Positions 21,129 to 31,570 of a DNA stretch of 64,000 bases are shown in pieces (the stretch's first letter is position 1; each line of letters opens with the position of its first letter). The stretch lies in NCBI GenBank assembly GCA_021927905.1, contig BLLK01000020.1:310001-374000 (forward strand), read 5' to 3'. The DNA comes from Chaetoceros tenuissimus (Eukaryota; Bacillariophyta; Thalassiosirophyceae; Chaetocerotales; Chaetocerotaceae). The notes under the pieces are model-generated. The model saw only the letters and a list, made by a program, of their open reading frames with translations, made no database searches and was not told the origin of the DNA. The position numbers were made by a program, and so were the translations under genes.

Positions 21129-21989
21129 TTAGATCACTTCTCCCATCATATCAAGAATATAACGCTTGATAATCATTTTTTCTTGCATCTCTGTGAACGG
21201 ATTTGCTGATAGGTACTGTGATGCAGTAACTCCAACATTATCTGGTCTTTGGAATGCTTTTAGTCCTTGTCTTTTGACTATATCGAAAACGATTTCACCT
21301 AAGGGGTTATAAGACGAGCAAGCCCGATGTAGAGAGAATTGCTCATCTCTATGCATATTCCTAAGCCATTCGTTCACTTGATTGTTGTCATATAGACCAG
21401 CCAATTCAGCAAGGGTGGCATCAAATCTATCAGCCATGGTTCCCTCCAAATCAGGGTTAATTTGATTACGAATCCCAGTAGGGAATGGAGAAGCTTCAAT
21501 CAAAGCAGTCTTGGCAATGACAGAATCTCCAAGTTGAGTTTGAAGTGGTACTTTCAAAATAATCAAATTTTTGCAATGCTCAAATGCTCTGTCCTCAATC
21601 TCCCTACACGATGGTGGAATGAATATGGATGTCAGAGGTTCACAGGCAACGAATGCAAATTCTCCAATACATTCCAGATTTCTTGAGAGTCGAACAATTA
21701 CGAGACTCTTGCAAAATAAGAAAGCAGCTGCTTCGATTCTCTTGACTGTATCACTCATAATGACTGCCTCGACATTCTTACAAAAACGAAAAGTTCTTTC
21801 TGGAATCACTTCAACGTCTGGTAATACGATGATAACCTCCCATGTTTTTCTCTCGTCTTGGTTGTACATAAGATACTCATTATTTTCAACATCGTATAGT
21901 TTCTCTCCGTTGTAAAAGAGAGTTTTCTTTCCTTTGTACATTCTGACTCCGGGAATGAATCTCCGCCATTCCTCCGTCTGAACACGCAT
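21129..21989 (-). CDS. BspA-type LRR protein, copy 2, intact
   Basis: 286 aa from ATG 21989 (MRVQTEEWRRFIPGVRMYKG); a GTG seven codons upstream is ignored. It shows the full family layout: conserved leader with GKKTLFYNGE, four to five LRR_5 repeats (VEVIPERTFRFCKNVEAVIM, IVRLSRNLECIGEFAF, LTSIFIPPSCREIEDRAF, LIILKVPLQTQL), a variable spacer and the C-terminal block FSLHRACSSYNPLGEIVFDIVKRQG ... IIKRYILDMMGEVI. Its spacer has about 20 additional residues (roughly 190-215, NPDLEGTMADRFDATLAELAG) absent from the other copies. No signal peptide or membrane span, so probably cytosolic. Confidence 0.85.
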   Translation of the reverse strand: MRVQTEEWRRFIPGVRMYKGKKTLFYNGEKLYDVENNEYLMYNQDERKTWEVIIVLPDVEVIPERTFRFCKNVEAVIMSDTVKRIEAAAFLFCKSLVIVRLSRNLECIGEFAFVACEPLTSIFIPPSCREIEDRAFEHCKNLIILKVPLQTQLGDSVIAKTALIEASPFPTGIRNQINPDLEGTMADRFDATLAELAGLYDNNQVNEWLRNMHRDEQFSLHRACSSYNPLGEIVFDIVKRQGLKAFQRPDNVGVTASQYLSANPFTEMQEKMIIKRYILDMMGEVI

Positions 21990-22654
21990 ATCTATGATTA
22001 CAGTACTCACTAGGGTCTAGTCTATAAAAGGATGCAGATATGATAGGCACCAAACCAAATTAAATTGTTTCAAGATAAAATGAAAAGAAGAAGCGAGTTT
22101 TGTTTTTTGTGTATTGTGGCTAGGCGCATATCCCTTCCGTGGCTTTACATTGCTGAAAGTTAGCACAATGACGACGGAGAAATAAATGATACCTTAGATT
22201 ACTTTTTTAGTAATAGAAGTACCAATGTAATAATAATTAATGTGAAATAATCATTATACAACCCACTTTGAAAGAAAAATACTCGAAAAGAAAAAAGGAA
22301 GGAAAGAAGAGAGAATTAGAAGCTTATTCATTTGAAGCTCAACTACGTTTTATGTTTCATGAAATATTTACTAAAGATTATATTGAACCTTATCCAGTAC
22401 TTTATCTTAATGGAGTATGTATTGAATGCTTTTCAATTAGAAGAGCTCAAACTGTCTATCAGATAAGATTCCTACACTTTTAAAAGTATCATGTTGACTT
22501 CACAATAATGTAGGATAATTTATATGGGAAATGACAGTGTTTATAAAGAAATACAAATACAAGTAAAAATATACAATAAATTTAGTGGATTTATACTATT
22601 ATTCTATCTTCATTATCCAAGGATTGGAAATTTATTTGTGTTTATGGTACGACT
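21990..22654. other. Duplicated 5' flank of LRR copy 2 with a coding-like relic
   Basis: This stretch matches the flank right of LRR copy 5. At 22340-22440 it keeps a frame reading FEAQLRFMFHEIFTKDYI whose protein-level likeness to 32598-32690 (FAAQLCIKIYDIFTNEYI) exceeds what I would expect of plain spacer DNA. The open 71-codon frame here is not called as a gene. Confidence 0.45.
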
Positions 22655-23446
22655 TTAGATCACTTCACTCATCATATCAAGAATATAGCGTTTGATTATC
22701 TTGTGCTCTTCGGTTTCAGTATATGGATTCTCTGAAAGATATTGCGACGCAGTAACTCCAACGCTGTCTTGCTTCTTGAATGCTTTCAAACCTTGTCTTT
22801 TGACAATATTGAAAATGACTTCATCTAGCGGGTTGTATGAGGAGCATGCACGATGCAAAGAAAATTCATTATCTTCATCGGTATGATGCCTGTCCTTAAT
22901 CCAAGTATTCATGTCGCCTGAATTGTCAAAATAATGTCTGGTAAATGGTGATGCTTTTAAAAGAGCCGTATCAGCAATCACGCTTCTTCCAAGTCGAGTC
23001 TGTTGAGAAACTCTCAAAATGATCAACTTTGCACAACGTGTAAATGCCCAATCATCAATCACTCTACAGGACGGAGGAATGTATATGGAAGGAAGAGTAT
23101 TACAGCAACCAAATGCACAATCTCCAATGTATTCTAGGTTTCTAGAGAGTTTAACATATGAAAGACCTGTGCAATAACTGACAGCCTCTCGCTCAACTCT
23201 TCGTACAGAATCTGACATGATGATAGTCTTGACATTTACACAATGGTAGAAAGTCCATTCAGGAATCACTTCAACTCCGGGAAGAACTATGATGACCTCC
23301 CATGACCGTCTTTCTTCAGAATCATCAAGCCACTTTTGGTTCGCTTCATCCCACAGCGGTTCTCCATTCCAAAATAAAGTCTTCTTGCCTTTGTACATTC
23401 TCACTCCAGGAATGAACCTCCGCCATTCTTCTGTTTGAACCCTCAT
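22655..23446 (-). CDS. BspA-type LRR protein, copy 3, intact
   Basis: 263 aa from ATG 23446; the longer frame begins with an unlikely TTG. Complete family structure: MRVQTEEWRRFIPGVRMYKG, TLFWNGEPLW, LRR_5 repeats (VEVIPEWTFYHCVNVKTIIM, LSYVKLSRNLEYIGDCAF, LPSIYIPPSCRVIDDWAF), a short spacer with DNSGDMNTWIKDRHH, and FSLHRACSSYNPLDEVIFNIVKRQGL ... IIKRYILDMMSEVI. With copies 2 and 6 it is one of three uninterrupted members in the window. Confidence 0.85.
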   Translation of the reverse strand: MRVQTEEWRRFIPGVRMYKGKKTLFWNGEPLWDEANQKWLDDSEERRSWEVIIVLPGVEVIPEWTFYHCVNVKTIIMSDSVRRVEREAVSYCTGLSYVKLSRNLEYIGDCAFGCCNTLPSIYIPPSCRVIDDWAFTRCAKLIILRVSQQTRLGRSVIADTALLKASPFTRHYFDNSGDMNTWIKDRHHTDEDNEFSLHRACSSYNPLDEVIFNIVKRQGLKAFKKQDSVGVTASQYLSENPYTETEEHKIIKRYILDMMSEVI

Positions 23447-23765
23447 GACTTGGTAGAGATTTGATAGATTCAATAGAGAGATTAAAAGTAATGAGCTTCT
23501 CTACATCAGATACTTCTTTTCATTTGCATGATATATCATGATGTGATAGTCTATGGTAAAACTTTCGGAATTCTTGGAAAATGAAAGATCCATCATCGAA
23601 AAGATACTTCAAAAGAGAGAGGAAAGGAAAGAAGAGAGAAGTAGAGGTGTGCAAGAACGTCATTGTAGTCATTCCCATTCTTTCGCTCTTTTTTTTTAAA
23701 CAATTTCAAATCGTAGAACAAATGGCGTCGTTGAAACAATAGAGTTTGAAAAAAAGAAATCTATT

Positions 23766-24587
23766 TTATACTACGTCGCCAATCATATCCAATACATATC
23801 GCTTCATTATAGCACTTTGACTAATATCAGTAAACTGATTAGAATCTAAATATTCTAAAGGAGTGATGCCTACTTCATTCTTTTTCTTCAAAGCCTTGAG
23901 TCCTTTTCTTTTGACTATTCCATGAAAGATGTTGGTCATCAGATTGTAGGATGAACATGCTCGATGGAGAGCATATTCCTCTGTATCGCCGTTGATATTT
24001 TTGATCCATTCATTGACTTCTTCATCATTATGATAAGTCTCACTGTTATATGTCTCGAATAAAGACCTTCTAATCAACTCCGTACCTGCAATGACAGTGC
24101 TACCTAGCTCAGTATGTTGAGGTACTTGTAAGATGATCAACTTTGTACACCATGCAAATGCACCTCCATCAATCTCTCTAAGGATGGTGGAATGGAAATG
24201 GAAGTCAAAGATCTACAGAATTGAAATGCGCAGTGTCCAATGTACTCCAGATTTCTTGAAAGTCGAACATATGAAAGACTGTAGCCATTATCGAAACCTC
24301 TAAATTCAATTCTTCGTACAGTGTCACTCATAATGACAGTCTCAATGTTTTTGCATAAACTAAAATTTCCATAGGGAATCACTTCTACTCCAGGTAATAC
24401 AATTATAACTTCCCACGATTCCTGCTCTTCTCTAGTGTAGACAAGAGCATGAGACTCATCATCATCATCCAAATCATAATCAAAATCATACAGTCTGTCT
24501 CCGTTGCTTGTAGAAGAGAGTTTTCTTTCCTTTGTACATTCGAACTCCAGGTATGAACCGCCGCCATTCCTCCGTCTGAACCCTCAT
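23766..24587 (-). pseudogene. BspA-type LRR gene, copy 4, broken in two places
   Basis: The family ATG and leader are intact at 24587 (MRVQTEEWRRFIPGVRMYKGKKTLFY), but about four extra bases after TLFY shift the frame. The middle piece runs 24472-24137 (SWEVIIVLPGVEVIPYGNFSL ... SLTSISIPPS); there a single base is missing next to the PPSC motif, and the rest of the LRR and the C-terminal block (YALHRACSSYNLMTNIFHGIVKRKG ... IMKRYVLDMIGDVV) continues in another frame to 23766. Its C-terminal block is closer to copy 6 (YALHRACSSYNPF) than to copies 1-3, so at least two subfamilies coexist. The 5' flank is interrupted by the transposon composite at 24738. Confidence 0.8.
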
Positions 24588-24729
24588 CTTAGTTCAATAA
24601 TCAAGGAGTCTTGTTGTGCGATAGAGTGGGTAAGAGGAAGATGTGTAATATACAACAAGCACAGTGAAGAAACTGTACCAAGTACCTTACCCCAGTTTCA
24701 AATATGATGTTGATGCTGCGTTGGAAAAT

Positions 24730-24737
24730 GAAAAATC
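24730..24737. repeat. Left target duplication GAAAAATC of the transposon composite
   Basis: GAAAAATC directly left of the first GGCAATCAGC terminus; perfect copy at 30711-30718, directly right of the last terminus. Confidence 0.75.
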
Positions 24738-27700
24738 GGCAATCAGCTCGTGCTGGTGGAGGGTTTTAACTTGAGAGGGGCTTAAGTATTTGGCTAATTA
24801 GCCTTGAAATAGCCTTGAACTCAACAAATGTCAACGAGTTAAAACACTCTGATCTGACATATCATTTCAAGTTAAAACACTATGATTGACACTGATCCAA
24901 CTCAAATCAGCGATGATCTGAACTTTACGAAGAAAATGTTCCATTCCATGTTCGATTCTAACATTCTATTCTAAGCTCATTACATTTAGATACGCATCAT
25001 GGTGCACAGATACAAAGAATAGTCTCATGGATTTGTTGTCGAGGAAATGACTGCTTTGAGAGCTGTATGGGAGGGTTATATTGAGAAAGCAAACAAGTTG
25101 ACGATGCTATGATAAATGTTGCAATCTTCTGCGTCAGAAAAAGCGCATTATCCAACCATACTTATATTATTCAATCATAACATGTAAAATATACATTGAT
25201 TTGACAATAATATCATAGATAGATCATGTGTTTCATAATAGCTCATGTGAGCAGTGCAGATGACTTATATTTTCATCGCGAATGACTCTTTCTTCTTGAA
25301 ATGACTTATATTATACTAAATGAATAAAATGAGGAGAATATTAGCGTGACTGACCTAAACAAAGCTAAATGATACTTTTCTGCGATCCCATAATGCTTTT
25401 TTAGCCAGACTCTTATTTGTCGAGCGTTGAATAAGAAGAATCTTCACGTCAACAAACAGCACACTTTTATTTCACATCTTTTCCTTCACAACGTTTCACC
25501 TACAGCAAGAAATAAATGCAAATTTGAGTACCCAATATATACATCAACGATATATGCACCTATTTGATCCTTGGGCGAGTGAGAGTTTTGGAGATTTACT
25601 TTTATTGATGAGCTAGACGATAGATTACAAGATTTGGTGAGATAGAAAAGAGAGCCGAGAAATGAAGAGTTTTCATGTTGAATGAGTATTGGAGAGTGTT
25701 AGAATGTTGAGAAAGGGCCAGTTCTCGATATCATATGTATAGGCAACTCACTGTGGCTTCGGATAACGGACTGGTGCATTTTCAAGCGAGATTTGGAGTC
25801 TGATCGACCTTCAAATTTGAATATTTGAGGTCGACAGTGGAATAGAAAGTGTAAAAATCAACTTTTACTCAACAGAATTCGATGCTGTATAGCTCAAAAC
25901 GTTGGTCCAGGTAATGAAGAAGAACGGTGTATATAGCAAGCGGACCTTTTTACATTGATATGATTTCCAATCGACTGGTAAAAAACATTACTCAAAAATT
26001 TGAACCACCTCATTTTCAATCGATGTGCAAACTTTTGGGACCTGTCTTGATGTAATAACGGATCACGAGTACAAACCATCTTCGCTTAATACTTCTAATT
26101 AGAACATTCAAGTTTTACTTCTCTTCTAGAGTGCATGGTACTTGAGTAAATCTAAATAATGTAGTCAATTTCCTTGCTCAAAAAGTAAATATGCATGCAA
26201 TTTAAGTATAATCTATATACACAGCCGTGCATGGCTAATCAGTAATCGCTTTTACTATATAAATAATGAAGATCTCAAGCTTGGGAAACATCTCAAGCTT
26301 ATCTTTATAGAGTATGGCAGTAAAACGTTATTTCAAGTCTATTTTTACGATATTTCAACATTGTTTTTCGTATGGTTTGATCTGTAGTGGTCTCAGAAGC
26401 TCCAAAAGTTCGCCAGAGTATCTATTTGTAATGGTGGTTCGCAATTGCTACGAATTATAGCTCTATCTATTCGACTAATAAAATTATACATGCCGATAGC
26501 CTATTTTGCCTAAATCTCGACCTCATTTCAAAGGAACGAATAGATTGAGAAAAGTACGTAGACGTTCTCAAACTGCCATAGGTAGGATATAAAAGGCTTG
26601 ACATTTGTATGGGTTTGAAGTATAAATGCTCAAAAAACTTCAACTATCCAAAATGCGCCATTTGCGTACATTATTACCTCGACTTACGGTCAAGGTAAGT
26701 CATCTTTAACTCAGCGACTCTTAAAGTTATGAATACGCCTCCTCCACTTTACTTCTCTCGTTCAAAATCAACTTTAATGGTTCTTAGGTAGATGTTGCGC
26801 TGTCCTATAATCAATTTTCGGCTCGATGCAAGTTTGGAGGAGCGAAAGAAAGGATTTAAGTATATAATACCAATGACGGTCGAGTCATATGTGAAATACA
26901 TAAGTTTCAATAAAATGAAACTCATGACAAATTAGAAGATATATAATTTAATATTTATAAAAAGCTATACTTGTATGAATATACTTTCCGATGCTGAATT
27001 ACTTGTTTCTATTATATTTTTTTTCTAATATGTGATTATAAATTTAACAGGTATTCAGACGTTGCAAATACGTCATACTACCAAGAGATATACGTACACA
27101 AGATTTGAATTTGTGTCGAACGGAGAAACGGTCATTCTGATTCGACACATAAATCAATTCATTCAACACACCTCCACTTCACAGCATGATATGATCAAAA
27201 GCAATACATACTAATAGATAAGAGATACAGAAATGTATTCTTAGTATGTATGGAAAAGATGGACGAGGATAGCTACTGTTGCATCTAGTTTCTTGGTGAG
27301 TAACAGTGACGATGGAAGATTTGTTTCTTGTCTCTTGTTTCTTCTTTTCCCTCATCCTCTTTTGTTCTAGTACTTGCCCGCTTTGTGCTATCGATATACA
27401 CGTTCTTTCCTTTGTGTATAGAATCAATCTACGGCAAAGATGGAATTACTCCACAGATGAATCAAAGAATAAGGTGAGTTCAACGATTATGAACACGACA
27501 TCTCCTTTCTTTCACTCATCAACATCGACTAACACTTTTCATATATCAGTAGCTAGTGTAATGCTATGTGACTATCAATACTAGGCAGCAGCAAAGGAAA
27601 AAAATTTCCGGAAATGGCAAAAAAGACTCGATGGCACATATCTTTTAGTTTTGTTTCATATACGATCATCTTCAAGGCGGCTGGTTGGTACTTAACTGGA

Positions 27701-29216
27701 ACGAATGAATGAGGGCGATGTATTGCTTTGAATAGGATCTCTAAGTTTGGAAAATCAAATAAGTGTTGAGAACCAGCCTAAATGTTTTACATAGAATAAT
27801 ATTGATAAGAACAAATGCATCTATTTTCAAAAGCTTTGAATGATATATAATGAAATTCGACGACTCATTTCTACATTAGATTACATTTTATGAGACATTT
27901 CCTTTGATTATCATAGTCAAGTCTTTTACTTGTATGAGTTGTTTTGGATTGAAAATATGAGTCAATTTCAAAACTGAAATGATTCAATTTTTGTCGCATT
28001 TGAGCCAATTGCGATGATTGATCTGGCGCCAAAAGTGTACTTTGTAGATGATGATATGAGTCAATATTTAGCTGATATGAGTCAATACTGTTGAAATGAT
28101 TGCATATGGATAATGTGCTTTTTCTGACGTGGAGAAGATAGATATAAACCTACGAGTAGAGACAGATATCTGCATTCAAAAATTGAGCACGGATATTTTG
28201 AAGAATTATTTCGATATCTCTAAGAACTTTGGCTTACGAGTGGAATATAGAATATACTAGTTGAGTGGAGAAAAACATATAGAAAGCTTCCGTACGAGTT
28301 CCAACCCAACTGCAGCGTTTGGCATATAACGGAATACATATGTGAGAATGAAAGAAGTGAAGCTTGGTGTCCACCTTCTGTGATCCTCGTTTTCACTTCT
28401 TTGTAGAAGTTCTAATACTGTGTTTGCAATGTAGGTAGCTACAACCAAGGCATATATAATTCTTGACGACGATGAAAGTAGACGATGAGTAATACTTTCG
28501 GGTTGCCTAGTAGAGGGCAACGCTTTGTGGCAGTGTGAGATGACACAAACGTAGTACTTACACTCGATGGAGAATGTGAATAGCTGCATATGGGAGAAAG
28601 TGATAAAGTGATTTCTTGAAAACGATGAGTATGCATTACTTTTGGGATTCCTAGGATGACTAATTTCTTTTATGATGATGGCAGTGTGAGATAACACCAA
28701 CGTAGTACTTGCACCAAATGCAGAATCTAGTAGTATGGGAGAGAACAATGAAGTGATCCTCGACAGTATTGATGTATGAGCCATCAAAGCTGACAATGAG
28801 CTTCATCGGCTCTACAAAATGTGCTAGATTACATGGATGTGAATAGGAAGTAAAAAACTTGATAAAGTAAAAGAGACATCACTCTTTATTTTACTTTCAT
28901 TGGAATATTAACAATATCAGCATTGCAATACTCATTTTAAAATTCAAAACGATGCATTATAAATGATTGATATCGCTCAGCCGATTGAAACTTTGACATT
29001 GTATGTTTCTTTATATTTTATTCTCTTATAGGCTTGCGATGGACAATAATATATTTACAAATGATTTATATGAATATCGTATTTAGAATTTGAATTTATA
29101 TCTAATTTCCTTCTCCTTTTTTCGTTTCTTTTTCCTCTCCTTTTTCTCTCCCTCCCTCCTCATTTTTCTCGCTCAACTAAAACTGGCTTTTGCTCCACCA
29201 CCATCAGCTGATTGCC
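24738..29216. mobile_element. DNA transposon copy 1, 4479 bp, no transposase frame
   Basis: Termini are inverted repeats of about 24 bp (24738-24761 and 29193-29216; GGCAATCAGCT then TGGTGGAG, 21/24 matching). The left 394 bp and the right 1086 bp recur without visible difference in copy 2. The interior has no long reading frame on either strand apart from a 179-codon minus frame (28796-28257). Several stretches between 26640 and 27590 carry splice-like borders, and 25440-25500 is pyrimidine-rich, so it may contain captured host sequence. No DDE transposase is visible, so it is nonautonomous. Superfamily is uncertain: the outer 8-bp duplication fits hAT or P-like elements, but the GG terminus is not typical hAT. 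Confidence 0.72.
28257..28796 (-). CDS. Hypothetical 179-aa frame inside the transposon
   Basis: An ATG-initiated frame with no recognisable domain. Two weakly similar 45-residue halves (DSAFGASTTLVLSHTAII and FSIECKYYVCVISHCHKA) reflect an imperfect direct repeat of about 130 bp at 28483-28622 and 28623-28757. An identical frame lies in copy 2 at 30290-29751. Identity of the two copies only shows that duplication was recent; it gives no evidence of selection. It may be a chance frame. Confidence 0.22.
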   Translation of the reverse strand: MSALMAHTSILSRITSLFSPILLDSAFGASTTLVLSHTAIIIKEISHPRNPKSNAYSSFSRNHFITFSHMQLFTFSIECKYYVCVISHCHKALPSTRQPESITHRLLSSSSRIIYALVVATYIANTVLELLQRSENEDHRRWTPSFTSFILTYVFRYMPNAAVGLELVRKLSICFSPLN

Positions 29217-29231
29217 AAAAGCGCAAAAATC

Positions 29232-30710
29232 GGCAATCAGCTCGTGCTGGTGGAGGGTTTTAACTTGAGAGGGGCTTAAGTATTTGGCTAATTAGCCTTG
29301 AAATAGCCTTGAACTCAACAAATGTCAACGAGTTAAAACACTCTGATCTGACATATCATTTCAAGTTAAAACACTATGATTGACACTGATCCAACTCAAA
29401 TCAGCGATGATCTGAACTTTACGAAGAAAATGTTCCATTCCATGTTCGATTCTAACATTCTATTCTAAGCTCATTACATTTAGATACGCATCATGGTGCA
29501 CAGATACAAAGAATAGTCTCATGGATTTGTTGTCGAGGAAATGACTGCTTTGAGAGCTGTATGGGAGGGTTATATTGAGAAAGCAAACAAGTTGACGATG
29601 CTATGATAAATGTTGCAATCTTCTGGAGAAGATAGATATAAACCTACGAGTAGAGACAGATATCTGCATTCAAAAATTGAGCACGGATATTTTGAAGAAT
29701 TATTTCGATATCTCTAAGAACTTTGGCTTACGAGTGGAATATAGAATATACTAGTTGAGTGGAGAAAAACATATAGAAAGCTTCCGTACGAGTTCCAACC
29801 CAACTGCAGCGTTTGGCATATAACGGAATACATATGTGAGAATGAAAGAAGTGAAGCTTGGTGTCCACCTTCTGTGATCCTCGTTTTCACTTCTTTGTAG
29901 AAGTTCTAATACTGTGTTTGCAATGTAGGTAGCTACAACCAAGGCATATATAATTCTTGACGACGATGAAAGTAGACGATGAGTAATACTTTCGGGTTGC
30001 CTAGTAGAGGGCAACGCTTTGTGGCAGTGTGAGATGACACAAACGTAGTACTTACACTCGATGGAGAATGTGAATAGCTGCATATGGGAGAAAGTGATAA
30101 AGTGATTTCTTGAAAACGATGAGTATGCATTACTTTTGGGATTCCTAGGATGACTAATTTCTTTTATGATGATGGCAGTGTGAGATAACACCAACGTAGT
30201 ACTTGCACCAAATGCAGAATCTAGTAGTATGGGAGAGAACAATGAAGTGATCCTCGACAGTATTGATGTATGAGCCATCAAAGCTGACAATGAGCTTCAT
30301 CGGCTCTACAAAATGTGCTAGATTACATGGATGTGAATAGGAAGTAAAAAACTTGATAAAGTAAAAGAGACATCACTCTTTATTTTACTTTCATTGGAAT
30401 ATTAACAATATCAGCATTGCAATACTCATTTTAAAATTCAAAACGATGCATTATAAATGATTGATATCGCTCAGCCGATTGAAACTTTGACATTGTATGT
30501 TTCTTTATATTTTATTCTCTTATAGGCTTGCGATGGACAATAATATATTTACAAATGATTTATATGAATATCGTATTTAGAATTTGAATTTATATCTAAT
30601 TTCCTTCTCCTTTTTTCGTTTCTTTTTCCTCTCCTTTTTCTCTCCCTCCCTCCTCATTTTTCTCGCTCAACTAAAACTGGCTTTTGCTCCACCACCATCA
30701 GCTGATTGCC
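29232..30710. mobile_element. DNA transposon copy 2, 1479 bp, internally deleted derivative
   Basis: It consists of the left end of copy 1 (24738-25131) joined directly to its right end (28131-29216), removing about 3.0 kb with one base of junction homology. It lies head-to-tail after copy 1, with a 15-bp spacer (29217-29231) ending in AAAAATC. As far as I can read, both shared parts are identical to copy 1, so the duplication is very young or an assembly effect. The right flank GAAAAATC (30711-30718) pairs with the duplication left of copy 1. Confidence 0.78.
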
Positions 30711-30718
30711 GAAAAATC

Positions 30719-31183
30719 AGAGATTTCCTCGCGGCGCTGCTCTCTAGCCTTCAAAGAGCTTTGCCGGAGTTGACTGATTGAGGGGCCTTGGAAGATTGTT
30801 GTGTGGTCTGGAAGGCGCAAGCCGTGACGTCAGCATGAACCATGATGAAAAGTCGTAGAACGACAACATGATCATGATGAGCATCCAAAGGGAGGGTGGG
30901 TGCGGACTCGTCTAAAACAACAGAAAGGCTGCGAGCTTGTTGGAGTTGAATACTTCTTGCAATCAAAAGAAAGTGAGCTCACACTGATGGACCTAATCTG
31001 CTGCAGCTTCTCTCTGAGAGAAATGCTGTACTGGCTTGTACCTGAAGGCTATTCCACGTCACTAGAACGGTCCTGGCAATGCATCATACGCACGTACTTG
31101 TCCGCTTCATGCATCCCATTCTCCGCGTGAGTGGTGGTGAGGGAATCAAAGACTTTGTTGGCGTTGGTCGCTGGCTAGCTAAC
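30719..31183. other. Unexplained 465-bp GC-richer insert between the transposon and the LRR flank
   Basis: Paralogous LRR flanks run straight from GGAAAATGAAA-like sequence to ATCGAAAAGATACTTC, so this segment is extra. It is bordered by AAAAATC (30712-30718) and AAAATC (31184-31189). It contains a CRE palindrome (TGACGTCA, 30825-30832). I see no coding frame with a motif, and no terminal inverted repeats. Confidence 0.5.
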
Positions 31184-31570
31184 AAAATCCAGCATCGAAA
31201 AGATGAAAAGATACTTCAAAAGAGAGAAGAAAGGAAAGAAGAGAAAGAAAGAGGTGTGCAAGAACGTCATTGTAGTCACTCCCATTCTTTCGCTCTTTTT
31301 TACAACAATTTCATAACGTAGAACAAATGGCGTCGTAGAAAACATTTATTCCAGCTTATTATTATTCAACGTCTGTATTTGTGTGAACGTGTAGAGAAGA
31401 TGGCACAAAAGAAGGATCAAAGATGGCTCGAGAAAAGAAATGATTCAAAAGATGACTCTTGTTGGATCTCAAAAGTTCGTCGTCGAGCCGGAAATATCTA
31501 TGTACAATATCGATAGATCAAGATTTTTTGAAAAATAATACAAATAAAATATACCTTAAAGTTAGTAGAT
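31184..31570. other. Displaced 5' flank of LRR copy 4
   Basis: AATCCAGCATCGAAAAG and AAGATACTTCAAAAGAGAG (31208) through GTAGAACAAATGGCGTCGT (to about 31340) match 23588-23737, the flank right of LRR copy 3. It is what used to continue the flank of copy 4 before the insertions at 24738-31183. No gene. Confidence 0.65.

Noticed and set aside
22268-22483. 71-codon plus-strand frame in the flank of LRR copy 2
   Set aside because: Not complete in the paralogous flanks; kept only as a possible relic.
29751-30290. Second 179-codon frame in transposon copy 2
   Set aside because: Identical duplicate of 28257-28796 by recent transposon duplication; adds no evidence for coding.
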